Assembly: GCF_963676685.1 (NCBI RefSeq)
Contig: NC_092349.1
Location: 83,216,604 to 83,280,603, forward strand
Reading direction: 5' to 3'
Length of the DNA: 64,000 nt
Origin: Mytilus edulis
Taxonomy: Eukaryota > Mollusca > Bivalvia > Mytilida > Mytilidae
Below the pieces are notes generated by a model that was not told the DNA's origin, ran no database searches, and saw only the letters and a program-made list of their open reading frames with translations. Positions 33,440-47,500 of the stretch are shown here, in pieces. The first letter of the stretch is position 1; each line of letters starts with the position of its first letter. The position numbers and the translations under genes are program-made.

Positions 33440-33895
33440 TGTTTTCAAAACAAATACACGTGTTACGACTGGTTTCTTATCGGCGTCACTTTTAACGTTT
33501 GCTCAAGCAATCAACTACATAGTGGGTACCAGTATCAGATTTCCGGTTTTAGAAAAGTACAAACAACCAGTTTGTGATAATGATCTTTGACCAACACTGG
33601 CAACAGGTGAGGACATAAGTACGTTCAACAAAAATAATTAAGGAACAAACATGGTAGTGCAATCTTAGTCTTATTCTTTTCTCTATCTTATTAATATTTT
33701 TAAAGGGGTCCTACCACCCCTTTTTTACCTAATTTTTCCTACCCTGTGAAGATATCTGAAAATATCTTGATTCTCTCCAAAAATGGCAAACAAAAAACGG
33801 TTAAATATTTTTTTTCCTTTTAAATAAGACAGCTTTATATCCACCTGAGGTAAAAGTTAAAAATATTATTTAGCTAACTAGTTTATAAAATTATC
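33440..33895. other. Region upstream of RUSF1
   Basis: Presumed 5' UTR and promoter of RUSF1 (minus strand). No TATA box or other element was confidently identified. Confidence 0.35.
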
Positions 33896-34120
33896 ATTTT
33901 ATCCAAGGATTAATGAGGGGGGATGGGGCCTTTATCGGGACTCCGGGATGGGGGTCTTTTTAAGCTCGGGATTTCGGGATTGACCCTTTCGTGATCCGGG
34001 AATCCTTTTTTTTCGATTTCGGGACGTCGGGATTAACTTTATTTAAATTCGGGACCTCGGGATTTCGTTTTTTTAAGTCCGGGATTTCGGGATCAGGACC
34101 CCTCCTATCCCCCCTCATTA
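33896..34120. repeat. Low-complexity GGGATTTCGGGA-rich repeat
   Basis: Multiple gggatttcgggat/cgggaccccgggat variants between gaggggggatggggcc and its near-inverse ggacccctcctatcccccct, suggesting a short hairpin-ended repeat. Confidence 0.65.
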
Positions 34121-34133
34121 ATATACAAATCTT

Positions 34134-34265
34134 TAGTCCAAATAATTATGACGTCTTGAAAGGCTATTATAATTTTTTTCTTTGACGCCTTACATCGACG
34201 TCGATGTAAGGCGTCAAAGAAAAAAATTATAATAGCCTTTCAAGACGTCATAATTATTTGGACTA
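34134..34265. mobile_element. Perfect foldback element, copy 2, 9-bp target duplication
   Basis: 66-bp arms identical to copy 1 apart from the centre (catcgacgtcgatg), so the whole 132 bp is palindromic. Flanked by acaaatctt at 34125-34133 and 34266-34274. Confidence 0.94.
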
Positions 34266-34687
34266 ACAAATCTTTAAATAATGTTTTATCTAATTTGTAA
34301 ATTATAAGCTAGTCTTTCAGAGACGCATAAATACATATTTAATTATATAAGTATATATATGTCTTGAATCTATTAAGGGTTTATACGACCGCAAACATTT
34401 TTACAAATTTTGGGGTTGTATATATGCATTAATTGCTATCATATATCGTGGTCCGAAGACATTTGTTTTCTGGACAATATAGGGTTTTTTTCAGCAAAAA
34501 TTTATACATTTTGTTTTTCTTTACAAATTTATTTATTACACTATTAGTTATTACTTTATGATATGGTACAAAAATCAACCAAACAAATCAATTCGTTTCG
34601 GCACCAGATGACTTTTAAAATGTTTATATCATTGAAAAAGCTCCAAATTATCTCCCTTTGGTGCAAAAATGCCAATTTTTTGCATTA

Positions 34688-34932
34688 GGCCAAATAAAAA
34701 TATATGCATGATATGTGTGGTTCCAGTAACCCTACCTTCCCTACTTTTTCGCCTCAAAAATAGCCTACCCTAAAGATTTTATTGTATTTTTTCATTAAGC
34801 ACTGTTTAAGTCAGAATGTTGCTCCCATAGACTCAATGTAAAAGAATAACATAAAATAAAAAAAAATCCCTACCTACCTACCCTAACTATTTTCCGATGT
34901 AACTGGAACCACACATACTTTTTTATTTGGCC
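34688..34932. mobile_element. Tourist/Harbinger-like MITE
   Basis: Termini GGCCAAATAAAAATAT... and ...TTTTTTATTTGGCC with inner inverted tgtgtggttccagt/actggaaccacaca. Flanked by TTA on both sides (34685-34687, 34933-34935). A 3-bp TTA target and GGCC end fit PIF/Harbinger MITEs. Confidence 0.87.
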
Positions 34933-34935
34933 TTA

Positions 34936-36785
34936 GAATTGAAATCTTTTTTAACTCATTGTTGACCTATATTTTTTTTTTTTTTTTTTCAAATAAACTA
35001 CTTAACAGTTGGAAGGCAAACGCCTGAATCTGACAGATAAAGGTCAATTTGTCGACACAAAAAGGACCCGTATGTAAAAGGTTTACGCCCACAAACAGCG
35101 CCACCTATAATTTTTTCTAAGGCATCTTTGAGAACAATGTCCCGTTCTGTAGTAAATTAAAATATATATACTAAAACATAGAAAAGTATGTGTAAAAAAC
35201 AAATTGAAAGATATATTTGCAGATGACTGGTTATGCATGATGCGCTGGCAATGTGCGCAATGTCCTTTAATCGAAGATTGAAAATTAGTTTGTTTCCTAC
35301 GTCAAAATGGCAGATTTCAATGTTTACATTTTTATGCAGTTAAGCTGCATTATGCGAGCACCCTAGTTTTGTGTTCTACCCAATAAATTCTGAAATACTT
35401 GCCATTGTTATTATCTAGCTCGCTACTATGTTATATATAACTATTTGAACACTTTTTTAATACTTTTTATTCTGGATTACAAAAAATATGACCAGAAAAA
35501 CCTTAAATGATCGTCGATTTATCCAAAAGTTTTGAAGTTACACATAGGAAGTAGTGCTTATTAAGAATCCTTGTGTAGTTCATTATAACTTGTGCTTTTA
35601 GCTAAGATGTCAAAGAACAATTGTATGAAATATTTAATCGCCGAAAATCTCTTAAGACAAGTAGTTTAGATTTCCCAAATGGCGAAAGTCGTAGGGATAT
35701 TGTTTGTCATCAATACGTAGCACAACTATGTCAGTAGTCTGTTATATAATAAGTTCAACTGTTCGTGCTGTTGGCGGCAATTTCAAATTAGAAAAAGAAA
35801 TTTTCGTAGCTTTTCAATTGGGAGGCAGGTGTGCAAATTAGCGGTGGTCCGAGGTCCGCGACCTTCCACTTTTGCAAGCGGAATTTCGACTAGGATAGTT
35901 GGTTTCTAGCTACGCCCGACGTAGTCACCTTCCACTTGAAAGAAAATAAGAGTTTACTATGCAAACCTTCCATGCAAAGTCACCAAACTCTCCAATTAAA
36001 CGAGCTAAAATCTTATTTTTATCATTATTATTCATGACATCGATGTTCATTTTGTTCAACCGCTAGCTTTATACAGAAAATCGCCGACAAATATTGTATA
36101 AATTCGAGTAAAATCGTATCTGATTGACGAAAACAACATTGTAAACACATAACAATGGCGGCCGTGACGACAAAATTTTACAATATCGGATCCGATTCCG
36201 GAAGCGGATAAGGATAATTCCGGGTTTGGCGATCAATTACAAAATAAATCAAAGCAGGTGAAAAAATAAAGTCATGCATGGTAAATGAATATAAACACTA
36301 GAATTGTAAACCAAAAGATATATATGTAAAAGAAAGAAAAAGCAGAAAAATATTTTATACAGAAACTCAAAATAACTTTTTGACAAATTTTAATTTAAAA
36401 ATCCAATACAACGTGACAGTTGGGAACAGTTATATATATCTAACAATATATATGTTCATGGTCACAGTCTAAATTTTCTTTATCAGTGATAAATGATAAT
36501 GCATTTGAGATGCTTTTAAAGTGTAAACATATTACTGCAATTTCGAAGGTTTATTTGTTTTTCTCAATTTTGAAGGGTCAATTAAAGTAGCTGAAAGTTT
36601 CTTTCTTTATTTTCACAAATAATGCAACTATATATATATTATCGGAATATTCTTTATCAATAACATTAACGGTACCAATTTTCCTGCACCAGATGCGCAT
36701 TTCGACAATACATGTCTCTTCAGTGATGCTCATATTAAGCTGAGAACAACCCATGCTTTGCAAATTTAAGGTGGAAGAAAATGCA
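34936..36785. other. Intergenic, nothing assigned
   Basis: No exon with convincing coding bias and splice sites was recognised. A short run around 36150-36240 (aacaatggcggccgtgacga) is locally GC-rich and could be promoter-like, but no gene attaches to it. Confidence 0.4.
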
Positions 36786-37665
36786 ATATAGGAAGAGTCG
36801 CTGGGGTCACCCCAACCTTCCTGTTTTAGAATTTAAAAATGGTCCAGATCCCCTCCCCTAAACCAGATATATTCATGTATGGGACAATATAACAAATCAG
36901 ATGAAATATAGGGGAGTCCCTTGCGTCACCCCACCCCCTCCTGTTTGAGAATTTGAAACCCGTTGAGATCGCCACCCCTTAACCATATATTCATGTACGG
37001 GACAATATAACAATTCAAATGAAAGATAGGGGGAGTCCCTGAGGTCACTGTACACCCTTCTGTTTTAGAACTTGGAAATGGTCAAGATCCTTACCCCTAA
37101 ACGGTATATACTCATGTATGGGACAATATAACAAATCAAATAAAATATAGGGGAAGTCCTTGTAGTCACCCCAACCCTCCTGTTTGAGAACTTGGTAACG
37201 GTTGAGATCCCCACACCAAAACAATACATATTCATGTATGGGCCAATATAACTAATTAAATGAAATATAGGTGGAGTCCCTGGGGTCACCCTACCCCTCC
37301 TGTTTGAGAACTTGGAAACCAATGAGATCCCAACCCCTAAACCATATATATTCATGTATGGGACAATGTAACAAATAAAATGAAATGTAGGGGAAGTCCC
37401 TAGGGTCACCCTACCCCCAGTGGTGGATCCAGAAATTTTCATAAGTGGGGGCCCGCTGACTGACCTGAGGGGGCCTTGTCCAGTCACGCTTCAGTGATTC
37501 CCTATATAAGCAACCAATTTTTTTCCCAAAAAAAGGGGGGGGGGGACTCCTGCCCCCTAAATCCTCTGCCTACCCGTACCTGTTTGAGAACTTGAAAACC
37601 GTTGAGATCCCCACCCCTAAATCATATATATTCATATGTATGGGACAAAATAACAAATCATTTAC
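36786..37665. repeat. About 120-bp tandem satellite interrupted by another repeat
   Basis: Units with ggggagtccctggggtcacc and attcatgtatgggacaatat recur about every 120 bp. Positions 37425-37560 hold an unrelated insert starting agtggtggatccagaaattt with a G11 run. Confidence 0.88.
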
Positions 37666-37669
37666 ATTT

Positions 37670-38932
37670 ACTATGGGCAGGTCAGTCAGACCTCACTTTT
37701 GATCCCTGTTGTAGTGAACATTTGTCTGATTCATGTCTTGTAACTTTTGTACTATAGAACACAAATTCAGTTTTCTTTCCAGGGAAACCAGTCCATTCAT
37801 ACTGTTACATGTTCATACTAAGTCAACTTGAACTTCTAGCAGTCAAATAAAACCAAGGTTAACTACCAAGCAGAACAACTGCAATCATTGGGAACTTGTA
37901 CCACTGCAGACTCACCATAAAAAAATATACATTGATATATGCATTGCTTTTGAAACCTTGATAACATATTAATTATTTGCCTTAATAAAGAAATCATTAG
38001 ATAAACATGAATGTACTATATATGAATGTTTAATGTTGAGGCAACATTGCCACAGTTTTCATAATTACGGTTGCCTTGGTTTTTGGTTAACTGCCTTCAG
38101 CGCTTACAGCGCTTTGATTTCCTCTATTTATAATCTGACACAATTTCGTATCCAATCATTTATTAGCAATTTTATTATTGATCTTTGGAGATCATCCAAT
38201 TAGATTTGCCGTTAGAAAGTGGCTAAACTAATCAATTGTAAAATTAAGGGATTTCTGTAATTCAGTTCTTTTTTAATTTTGATATATATTTGCCTCTATT
38301 TCTCCTATTAGTTTTCAACAGAAAAAAAGTACCTTAACAAAAATGCATGCTTCTTTCAAAGGCAGATTGTGAGCTTAAATGAATGGTGACCCCCTTTTTT
38401 TTTTAATTTTATTTTTCTATTAACATGATTAAGTATATGATAACATGGATAAAGTTCATTTATAGAAAAAAATAGCGTATCCTATATTTAAAAAAAAATG
38501 GATTTATACACTTGAGCCCCCTTTAATCATATGAAACTTCAAATTAAAAAAAAAAATATGCATGTTTTTTTTATGAATTAATGGCTTGTTTTCATTATAA
38601 AAATTATGTACAATGTATATGAGCCATTCCACGCTACAGTGGAACTTACAGTGACATTCATTATAACCTGTGTAGAGCAAATTATAATCATAAAACTAAA
38701 AGTGTTAGATATCAGAATTGAAACTAAATGAATAAAGAGATAGTTCTTAAAATTTCATGGTGATTGGAGTTATATTAAAAAAGATTTGAAGTTAAAACTT
38801 TAAATTTTGAGAAAAAAATCACGGACAAATGCAAAATTCAACAGAGTGTCAAATTTTCACAGCAAAATTTTTGGTTCATGATACTATTTTCTGTTCAAGT
38901 TGATGGTTTTAAAGCATAGTGCAATCAATATT
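37670..38932. other. Intergenic AT-rich DNA
   Basis: Homopolymer-rich, with no recognised gene or repeat boundary. Confidence 0.4.
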
Positions 38933-38941
38933 TTATTTCAA

Positions 38942-41113
38942 GGCAGTGGCTATTTGACCGGCACCGGCAAAATAGCAAATTTGCTATTTAGCCGGCTCTG
39001 ATTAAATTATATCTAACTGGAATTAAAATTTAAGAATAATAATTGAATATCAAAATGTTCTATTTAAAAACTTTTGTTACTGTTGCTCATATAAACACTT
39101 AAACTTCTTATCTAAAAAAAAGTGTGTACACATCGAAAATTTGACAAAAATAAAAATATGGTGAATCTATTATGAATAGAAGTGAAGTAATAAGATAAAT
39201 TAAAAAGTAAAATACAAATATGATAATAGTCACTTTGTAGCTATACTACATTCCGGAAACTAGTATACTCTTTTCATTTACGGAACCAGCATTGTAATTG
39301 TGTTGCCGATGCATTTCAGTATTTCAGTACCATGAGAAGACTCGAGAAATACAATTATAATCAAGCGATTATCTGACAAAAACCGTGAAAAAATAAAAAT
39401 TTCATCAGACACAATTTTTTTCAGTATAAGAAGGAAATGTTTCTTGATTTTTAGAATTATATTTGAGAATGAAAAGGTGAAAAAAAGACTAAAACAAAAA
39501 GAAATATAATTGTATTTATTTATGTTTTTCTCATTTTGAAAAATAGCATGTAAGTTGCACAGACGCTGCTCCTTATTATCCAATCTAGCTCAACCCAATA
39601 CACATTAGAAGTTTGTTTTTATGCCCCACCTACGATAGTAGAGGGGCATTATGTTTTCTGGTCTCTGGCTCCGTTCGTCTGTGCGTCCGTCTGTGCGTCC
39701 GTCCGTTCAGGTTAAAGTTTTTGGTCAAGGTAGTTTTTGATGAAGCTGAAGTCCAATCAACTTGAAACTTAGTAGAATTGTTGCTTATGATATGATCTTT
39801 CTAATTTTAAAGCCAAATTAGACTTTTGACCACAATTTCACGGTCCACTGAACATAGAAAATGAAAGTGGGAGTTTCAGGTTAAAATTTTTGGTCAAGGT
39901 AGTTTTTGGTGAAGCTGAAGTCCAATCAACTTGAAACTTAGTAAACTTGTTGCTTATGATCTAATCTTTTTAATTTTAAAGCAAAATTAGACTTTTGACC
40001 CCAATTTCACGGTCCACTAAACATAGAAAATGAAAGTGGGAGTTTCAGGTTAAAGTTTTTGGTCAAGGTAGTTTTTGATAAAATTGAAGTCCAATCAACT
40101 TGAAACTTAGTACATATGTTCCCTATAGTATATCCTTTCTAATTTTAAAACCAAATTATATTATTACCCAATTTCACTGTCCATGGAACATGGAAAAGGA
40201 TAGTGCGAGTGGGGCATCCGTGTACTTTGGACACATTCTTGTTCTCTAATTATTTTTTTTCTTCAAATTATTATATGATTTTTATGAGGTCATGTTAAGT
40301 TCCAGGAAATTGCGAGAATGCAGAATTTTTCACTATTAACACCAGAGCTTCCAGGGGCCTTGAGGGGCCCCAAGACCCCTCGACATATGACTTATCCCCG
40401 GCTTTGAGTACACATCATTTTGGCCTAGCTGCACCCCTGGCTGTTTAGAGCGTATATAAAGAGGAGAAAAAGAACCCTATATACATATGTAACATATGCA
40501 CACAAGATGTAGATTCAAAGGAAGCCAGTGTAATGTGTAGTTCCTGTTTTGAGTAGCAACATTTATCTTGTGCTAGACTAAACAACTTCCAAAGGCAAAG
40601 AATTGGTTTTGTAACAATTGCAAATGTTAAATCATGTGTCCATTTGAAATTCATAGCAAACAACTATTGATATTGTCTGTCATATCTGTTTTATGATGTA
40701 GTTTTGCATAACACTATTTTTTTCACTGGCAGAATATTTAAACCATAGATTTTACACAGATTTAAATTTGAAAATCAACACTTTAGTTATAAATATTTTA
40801 GAAAAAGTATATTTAATAATGTATTTACAAATGTGTTTTCATGCTTTTAATTAATATTATAAAGTTATAATGATTATCTATTTATGAAAATCTTTTATTT
40901 TTTATTGTACTGTATTTTATGCTTGATATTGTGATAAAATGATTTTAAATTATAGTTAAGCTTTTTTTATTTTCTACTAATCACATCAATGAACAGTTTT
41001 ATTTAGTGCCGGCTAAATAGCAAATTCGGCTAAATAACAAATTTGCTATTTAGCCGGTGCCGGTCAAATAGCAAATTTGCTATTTTGCCGGTGCCGGTCA
41101 AATAGCCACTGCC
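38942..41113. mobile_element. 2.17-kb TIR element with 9-bp target duplication, non-autonomous
   Basis: Ends are inverse copies starting GGCAGTGGCTATTTGACCGG and continuing through caccggcaaaatagcaaatttgctatttagccgg; the right end repeats inner motifs twice. Exact 9-bp flanks ttatttcaa at 38933-38941 and 41114-41122. No transposase ORF; the middle carries a family B repeat. A 9-bp target is typical of Mutator-like elements; that class assignment is inferred. Confidence 0.9.
39615..40245 (-). repeat. Family B, inverted, triple-unit copy
   Basis: Starts tatgccccacctacgatagt, contains cgtctgtgcgtccgtctgtg, then three successive ggtcaaggtagtttttgatg-type units at about 180-bp spacing, ending gacacattcttgtt. 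Nested inside 38942-41113. Confidence 0.88.
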
Positions 41114-41122
41114 TTATTTCAA

Positions 41123-41524
41123 TTATGAACATAAAGTTGTTTTAGTGGTGTTTTCTAGGAAAACTTTGATTTATTTAGATGATAACCCAAGTGTTACGAT
41201 TTTCCGTCAAATAACAGTGTTAGCAACAAGACACACAGAAAGCAAAATGTGAAATAAAAAGAACGCAAACTTGTTATCACTGAAAACATCTGATGTTATA
41301 ACACGTTTTTCTTATAGTATGGGGTACAGAGCAATGTACCCTAAAAAAATAAACACAACTGAAAAAAATAAAAAATATTCCGTCAAAAAAGTAACGGTTG
41401 TTGGATGCAGTTTATGCAATTTTATCCAATGAATTTTAATCTGCAGTTGATTGTTCTAGACAATTCCACCGGAAGTTAAACGACCGGATTAATACCGTAT
41501 CTGATTTGGTTATTACAATACAAG
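41123..41524. other. Presumed promoter and 5' UTR of the fusion gene
   Basis: No TATA box was confidently seen. A short GC-richer run (ccaccggaagttaaacgacc) precedes the start. Confidence 0.35.
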
Positions 41525-41544
41525 ATGGCAAGCAATTTCCTCCG
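41525..41544 (+). CDS. Fusion gene exon 1
   Basis: 20 nt encoding MASNFLR up to a strong GTAAGT donor. Short; accepted because phase 2 fits the next exon. Confidence 0.6.
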
Positions 41545-44500
41545 GTAAGTTTTCAGTCAGAAATTGAGGATTTTCACGTTCGTTGAGAATGATAACATTA
41601 GTTACCGTTATAAGTAAATAATCCATTAAATGTCCCGTGTTTAGATGTGGTTTTAATGTGCTATGGTTGTTTTAAAGAGTGCAAACTTTATATAAAATAC
41701 CTGGGGAGTTTGGAAAGGGACACGCGATATACGCATGATTCCGGTATTGACATGGGTAACACATGTTATCATTGACATACATTGTCTGGTTTAAAATTAG
41801 AGTCAAACATCACTTATGTTTTTTGTACATCACATCATCAAAAAGAAAGCTTGTCATGATAAAGAAAAAGTTGCAAAAAGAATCTACTATGATACATGTA
41901 CACTTTGAAAACAAAAAGAAATGTAGATCCATAGGGATGTGTGTTTATGTTAACCATGAATAACTAAGTGATGGTTGACTTCAACGTCCTGGACAGAAAT
42001 GTCAAGTACACAGTTGTTACTAAGCAATGTATTTCTATTAATCACCAATCATAACATGTTTTAAACACATTATAATGGGTTTTGTTTACATACTTCTGTT
42101 TTATAAAGGTGAAAATTACATGCCTTATTAGATCTGAATTGTACATGTGAACATTTTCCCATAAAAAGATAACAATGTTATTATGGACTTTTTGTTTTTT
42201 CAGTTCTTGCCTGAAAAAAAACTGTCATTTATCACAACAGTTTGGTGTCTGGCTGATACAATAAATTAAACATTGCTCAATGTGTTTTGTTCCTTTTTTT
42301 AGGCTTATTATTGATAATGTATACAAAATTATAAGTAATTGTTACAAATAAGAAATTAATTTATTAGATCTTGGCTGGTGTAACATTGTCATTCATGACT
42401 TAATTCAACCTGTTAACATTGTCAAGCACACTGGTGTTACCATATCCTGTTCAAAAATACTTTTAATATACTCTTTACCTGAAAGTATCAAAAGTTCTGT
42501 TTTCTTATCTTAAATCACCCACATGTCAATGTACCATTTAAGTACATTTAATGCACAAACAAATTTCACAACACAAAAAACAACAGCTGTGATGTTTGAC
42601 CACTCATCAAAGATATTTGTCTTACTTAAAATATGTCCAGTATAACATGATTTTGACATCAAATTAATTTAGATGTAGTTCTTAATTGAAGTCTTTGATA
42701 AAGATTTTAATTTAAAGAGGATGGTTTAAAATTCTTTATAACTATCATGATAATATAAGAAAGACTGTTATTTACCAGTTTACCTTAAGATGAACAACTA
42801 ATGTTACATGTGACTTTTATGGAAAAAAATCATGGTCAATCATAAACTGTTTACAATTTACTTAAACTTATACTTAACATTAGAATTTGAATGTTCTTGT
42901 CAGAATTATACTTTTAAAACAAAGAAGTCATGCTCTTTATCGTCTAAAGACAGTGCAATTATTCTATGCAACATCATTCTACAACTTTTTTGTAACAGTT
43001 GTGAAAATTGACTATTTTTTTATTTTAAATATTGTGAATAAAGTATGTCCAAATCACAGCAGTTTGACATATCTCGACAAACCAAGAAATGTAACAAAAT
43101 CAGTTTAATAATGCTTTAAATATGTTAAAATCCTGAGTTCCAATCTATTTTTTTTTGCTTCAAAAAATATAATCTTGTTTATATTATTCAATTAATACTG
43201 TTTGACAATGAAGTAACATATGTGATGTTGACTTGCTTTAAAAAAAACAAATTGTGAAGAGACGAGTCCAAATAACAACTGTTTGGCAAAGTATTATACT
43301 ATATTACTGTAATAGAACAGTCATCATTTTATTATAAAGAACATATTTTTTGTGTTCTTGAAACAGAATTATTGTCTCAAAATATATTTATAGTCCAAGG
43401 TAAACAAGTGTTAACAAATTAGGTTATATATGTGAATATTGACCTTTAATGTTAAACAAAATGGTGTCAAATGTCGCAACATTTTGACATAATGATAATT
43501 TATCATATCAGCATCGTTATGACTGCAATATTGAAAACATTCTACATGTTAACAGAAGTACATTTTTGTACCTATAGTCTGTTAAATTTGAAAGATATAT
43601 AATGATAAACCACAAATATACTAGAATATTTTGCTTTGTGATTATGAACATCTTAACCCTAAAATGATGTAAAAAGTAACAGTGTTTCACATTCATACAT
43701 TGAAAGAGAAATGTGACATTTTGATTATAGTAGAAAACGCTTGAATTACAGTTTATTTGGCTTATTTTGGTATTTACAGAATGGAGATGAGGCCTAGGAA
43801 AGAAAAACCAGCTGAAGAAGAAGGATGTATGCATGTACCAAAACTCAGCAATGCAGAGAAACAGAAAAGATACAGAGAAAACCTGAAATTAAGACCTGGT
43901 AAGGACTCCTAATAAGTTATCTGGCCAGAAGGGCTGTGTGAACTAACGCTTCATTTGGCATTTGTCACGCATTGAAATTTTTTTGTGCCCCACCTACAAT
44001 AGTAGTGGCATTATGTTTTCTGGTCTCTGCATTCATTCGTCCATCTGTCCCATGTCCAGTGTCAGGTTAAAGTTTTTGGTCAAGGTTGTTTTTGATGAAG
44101 TTGAAGTCCAATCAACCTGAAACTTAGTACTCATGTTCCCTATGATATGATCTTTTTAATTTAAATGCCAAATTAAGAGTTTTGACCCCAATGTCACGAC
44201 CCACTGAACATAGAAATGATAGTGGGGGTGGGCCATCCCTGTACTATAGACACATTCTTGTTAAACATCTTTTTTGCTGAAACTACTTGTAAAAATTTGA
44301 CCAAATTTGGTGCCAATCATCTGTAGCATTCTGGTTTCAAAGATGTGTCTATATGACTGTGTAAATATTTACACTAAAATTGGCAACATCACAGTATAGT
44401 TAGTGCATGAAAACCTCATTAAATTGTTGGAAATGTCGATATAGTCTATGTTCTCTAAAAAAACAACATTATAATCGAAATTTTCATTGTGGCCATAAAT

Positions 44501-47500
44501 TTTGAATATTTTAAACACAGGCATTTGTTTTTCGCATATTTTGTCCCTCACAATTGCTAAGACCCATGTTTAAATCACAATAAAAGTATGTCGACCTTGA
44601 TTTTTTCTTTTTCTTTTTAGATTATTTGGAGATAAAAAAGAAGAATGCAGAGCAAGCCAAAGAGAATAGACTGAAGGAAAAAACTGAAACAGAAATAGAA
44701 CAAATAAAAGAAGGAAATCGTATTAGAGCTAAAAGACATAGAGAAAAACAAAAAGCCCTTGGGATAGAAAAGAAGAGAATAAAACCAAAGACAAGACAAA
44801 AAATCTTAGAACAGCGAGAATACTGGCGAATAAAAAAGCAAGATTCTCGTAGCAGATCATCTTGCCAGAAAAAAAGACGTGTTAAGGAAAAGGACCGAAT
44901 GAGAAAAATGTCGCAGAACAAAAAGACGAGAACAAAGCCAGCAAATGGTAATTCAGTTTTTAGTAGTCCTTCAGCTGAAGAAAAAGCAACACAAAGAGTA
45001 AAGCAGTATCTCCCAAAATGTGCAGAAAAAATGGCAAGAGTAGTCATGAATATAATAAGTAATGCATCACCCAAGAAACATGCAGCACTTGCAAGAGTAG
45101 GAATAACCACACAAAAAAAGAGAAAAGTAGAAACCTATTGCTTTAATAATATAAAAAGACAAATATTTCGACTAAATAGCAGTAATAAGAAATCTGAGAA
45201 AACCTTACGTCGAGCATTAGTATCAGCATGCATACAGTCTAAAGTTAAAAGTGCTAAGAATGTAAGCAGACACCTGGGCATCAAATGGTCGTACCTAAAT
45301 AAATGTTCAGAACTGAACATGCTGAATGAATACAAAGTCAGATCAGATAAAATCCCTGAGGAAATAACTGAAGACGTTAAAGATTTTTTTCTACACCCAC
45401 AGATATCAACACCATTGCCAGACAAAAGGTTGGTTAACAAAGATGGAAAAGCAGCACACATAATGCACAGATCATTGTTAGACACATTTCAAATCTATAA
45501 GGAAAAGAATCCAAGCGTTAAGTTAGGAAAAAGCAAGTTTGCATCACTGCGCCCAAAAAATGTTAAAACATTTTGTGATCAACAATTGCAGCAGTGTTTA
45601 TGTGAATACTGTTTAAATGTAGAACTGAAGTTGAAGACGGTCAATAAATTAATTGGCCGTTCTTGTGAAAATGCAGAGGAACTAAAAATCAAGGACAAAT
45701 ACTGTGCTGTTAATATAGTTATGTGTCCAAAAGGGGATAACCAGTACCACAAGAAGGATTGTATTGACGGGCTTTGCAACATATGTGGAGAACAGAAGAT
45801 GAGAACTCATCTAAAGGACGTGACCAACAAATATGGGGTATACTATTATGTATGGGCCGTCACTGACAACAAAGAAAAAAAGAAAGGCCTCATTCTCAAA
45901 AGTTCGAACAGCAACACTTTAATTGATGAATTGTGTTCTGAGATTTTATTCCTGAAAAAACATTTATTTATTGCCCATTGGGAATTAGGTCAATTCCAGA
46001 ATATTTCACAGCACCCACCTGTAAACTGTGTGATTGCAGTGCTAGACTTTGGACGTAACTATGTTTGTGAGTTTCAAGATGAACCACAGTTTCTCTACTG
46101 GATTCATACTCAAATAACAGTACACCCTGTGGTGTGTTATTACAAGTGTAATGAGAAAGGATGCAATAGTACAGTTAAGGAAGATGTTGTGTTTTTAAGT
46201 GAAGATATTCGCCATGATGCACACGCAGTTAATTGGTTTGAAAATAAAACTATTGAACATTTAAAAGAGAAAAATATTCAGTGTGACACATTGTTTGAAT
46301 TTACAGATGGGTGTTCATCACAGTATAAGAGCAAAATTCCCTTCAGTCATATTTGTAACTCAAATGTGAAAATTCATAGATCTTACTTTGGAAGTCGTCA
46401 TGGCAAAGGACCTGGTGACCAGGTAGTGGCAGTTGTGAAATCAAAGCTTAGTAGAGCAGTGAAATCAAACCAAGCAGTCATAAGTAATGCAGAAAGTGCT
46501 GTTCATTTTCTTACAAAGAATAGCAAAGATGAGAAGGAAGCTCATCAACACCATAGGACACACTATATTTTAGTAGGAAAGACAGAAATAGACCATGATA
46601 AAAGCTTTAATTGTAAAACAGTGCCAGGAACACAAAAAATACACAGTATCAAAGGTCTTACAGATGATCCAAATATGATCAAGACCAGAAATTTGACTTG
46701 CTTTTGTGAAGAATGTTTGCTTGAAAATTATAATTGTTGTACCAACAAAGCATATGTGGATGAATGGAAAGTGACAAGATTAATGCAAGCTGGAAATGAA
46801 CAAGACCAATGTAAACCTAAGAAAGGACTGAAAAGAAACAAAAGACAAACAGTGAACAAAAAAGTCAAAACAAAACAGAATACCACAACAGATGGCGTTG
46901 ATGCAGCTGGTATGGTGACACCAGATGGTGTTGAGACAGTGGATGAGGTTGAGACAGTGGATGGTGTTGAGACAGTGGATGGTGTTGAGACAGTGGATGA
47001 GGTTGAGACAGTGGATGAGGTTGAGACAGTGGATGAGGTTGAGACAGTGGATTGTGTTGAGACACCGGATGGTGTTGAAACATTAGATAAGGTTTGGATA
47101 CAGGATGGTGTTAGCAAAACATTAGTTGTTGATTATATAGTTTTCCCAGATCTGTATGAACAGTTAAATTCATGCACTCATTATGAACAGGTTGAAGATC
47201 TTGTTAGAGATGTAGGTAAACTTCCTCCAGTGACAAACCAGCAAGACATATATATTGTGTCTCACAAGCGTGAAATAGACAAAGGTTCATTGCCACTTGT
47301 AACAGGAGAATATATGGATAAGGGATTTTATCCAACAACTATTTATGGGGATGGAAATTGTTTGGCACGTTGTGCAAGTTTAATTGCATATGGAACAGAA
47401 GAACACTTCAAGGAAATGAGAATTAGAATAGTGTTTGAGCTAGTACAGCAGAAGCAAAAATACCTTGATGACCATTATTTGGAGAGAGGTGGAACCAGAA

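Noticed and set aside
37065..37487. 140-residue minus-strand ORF
   Set aside because: Its repeated YIVPYMNIYGLGVGIS units mirror the 120-bp satellite, not a protein family.
46900..47100. ETVDGV repeat considered as a cell-surface or adhesive motif
   Set aside because: No signal peptide or membrane segment is present in the protein; it is a short minisatellite linker.
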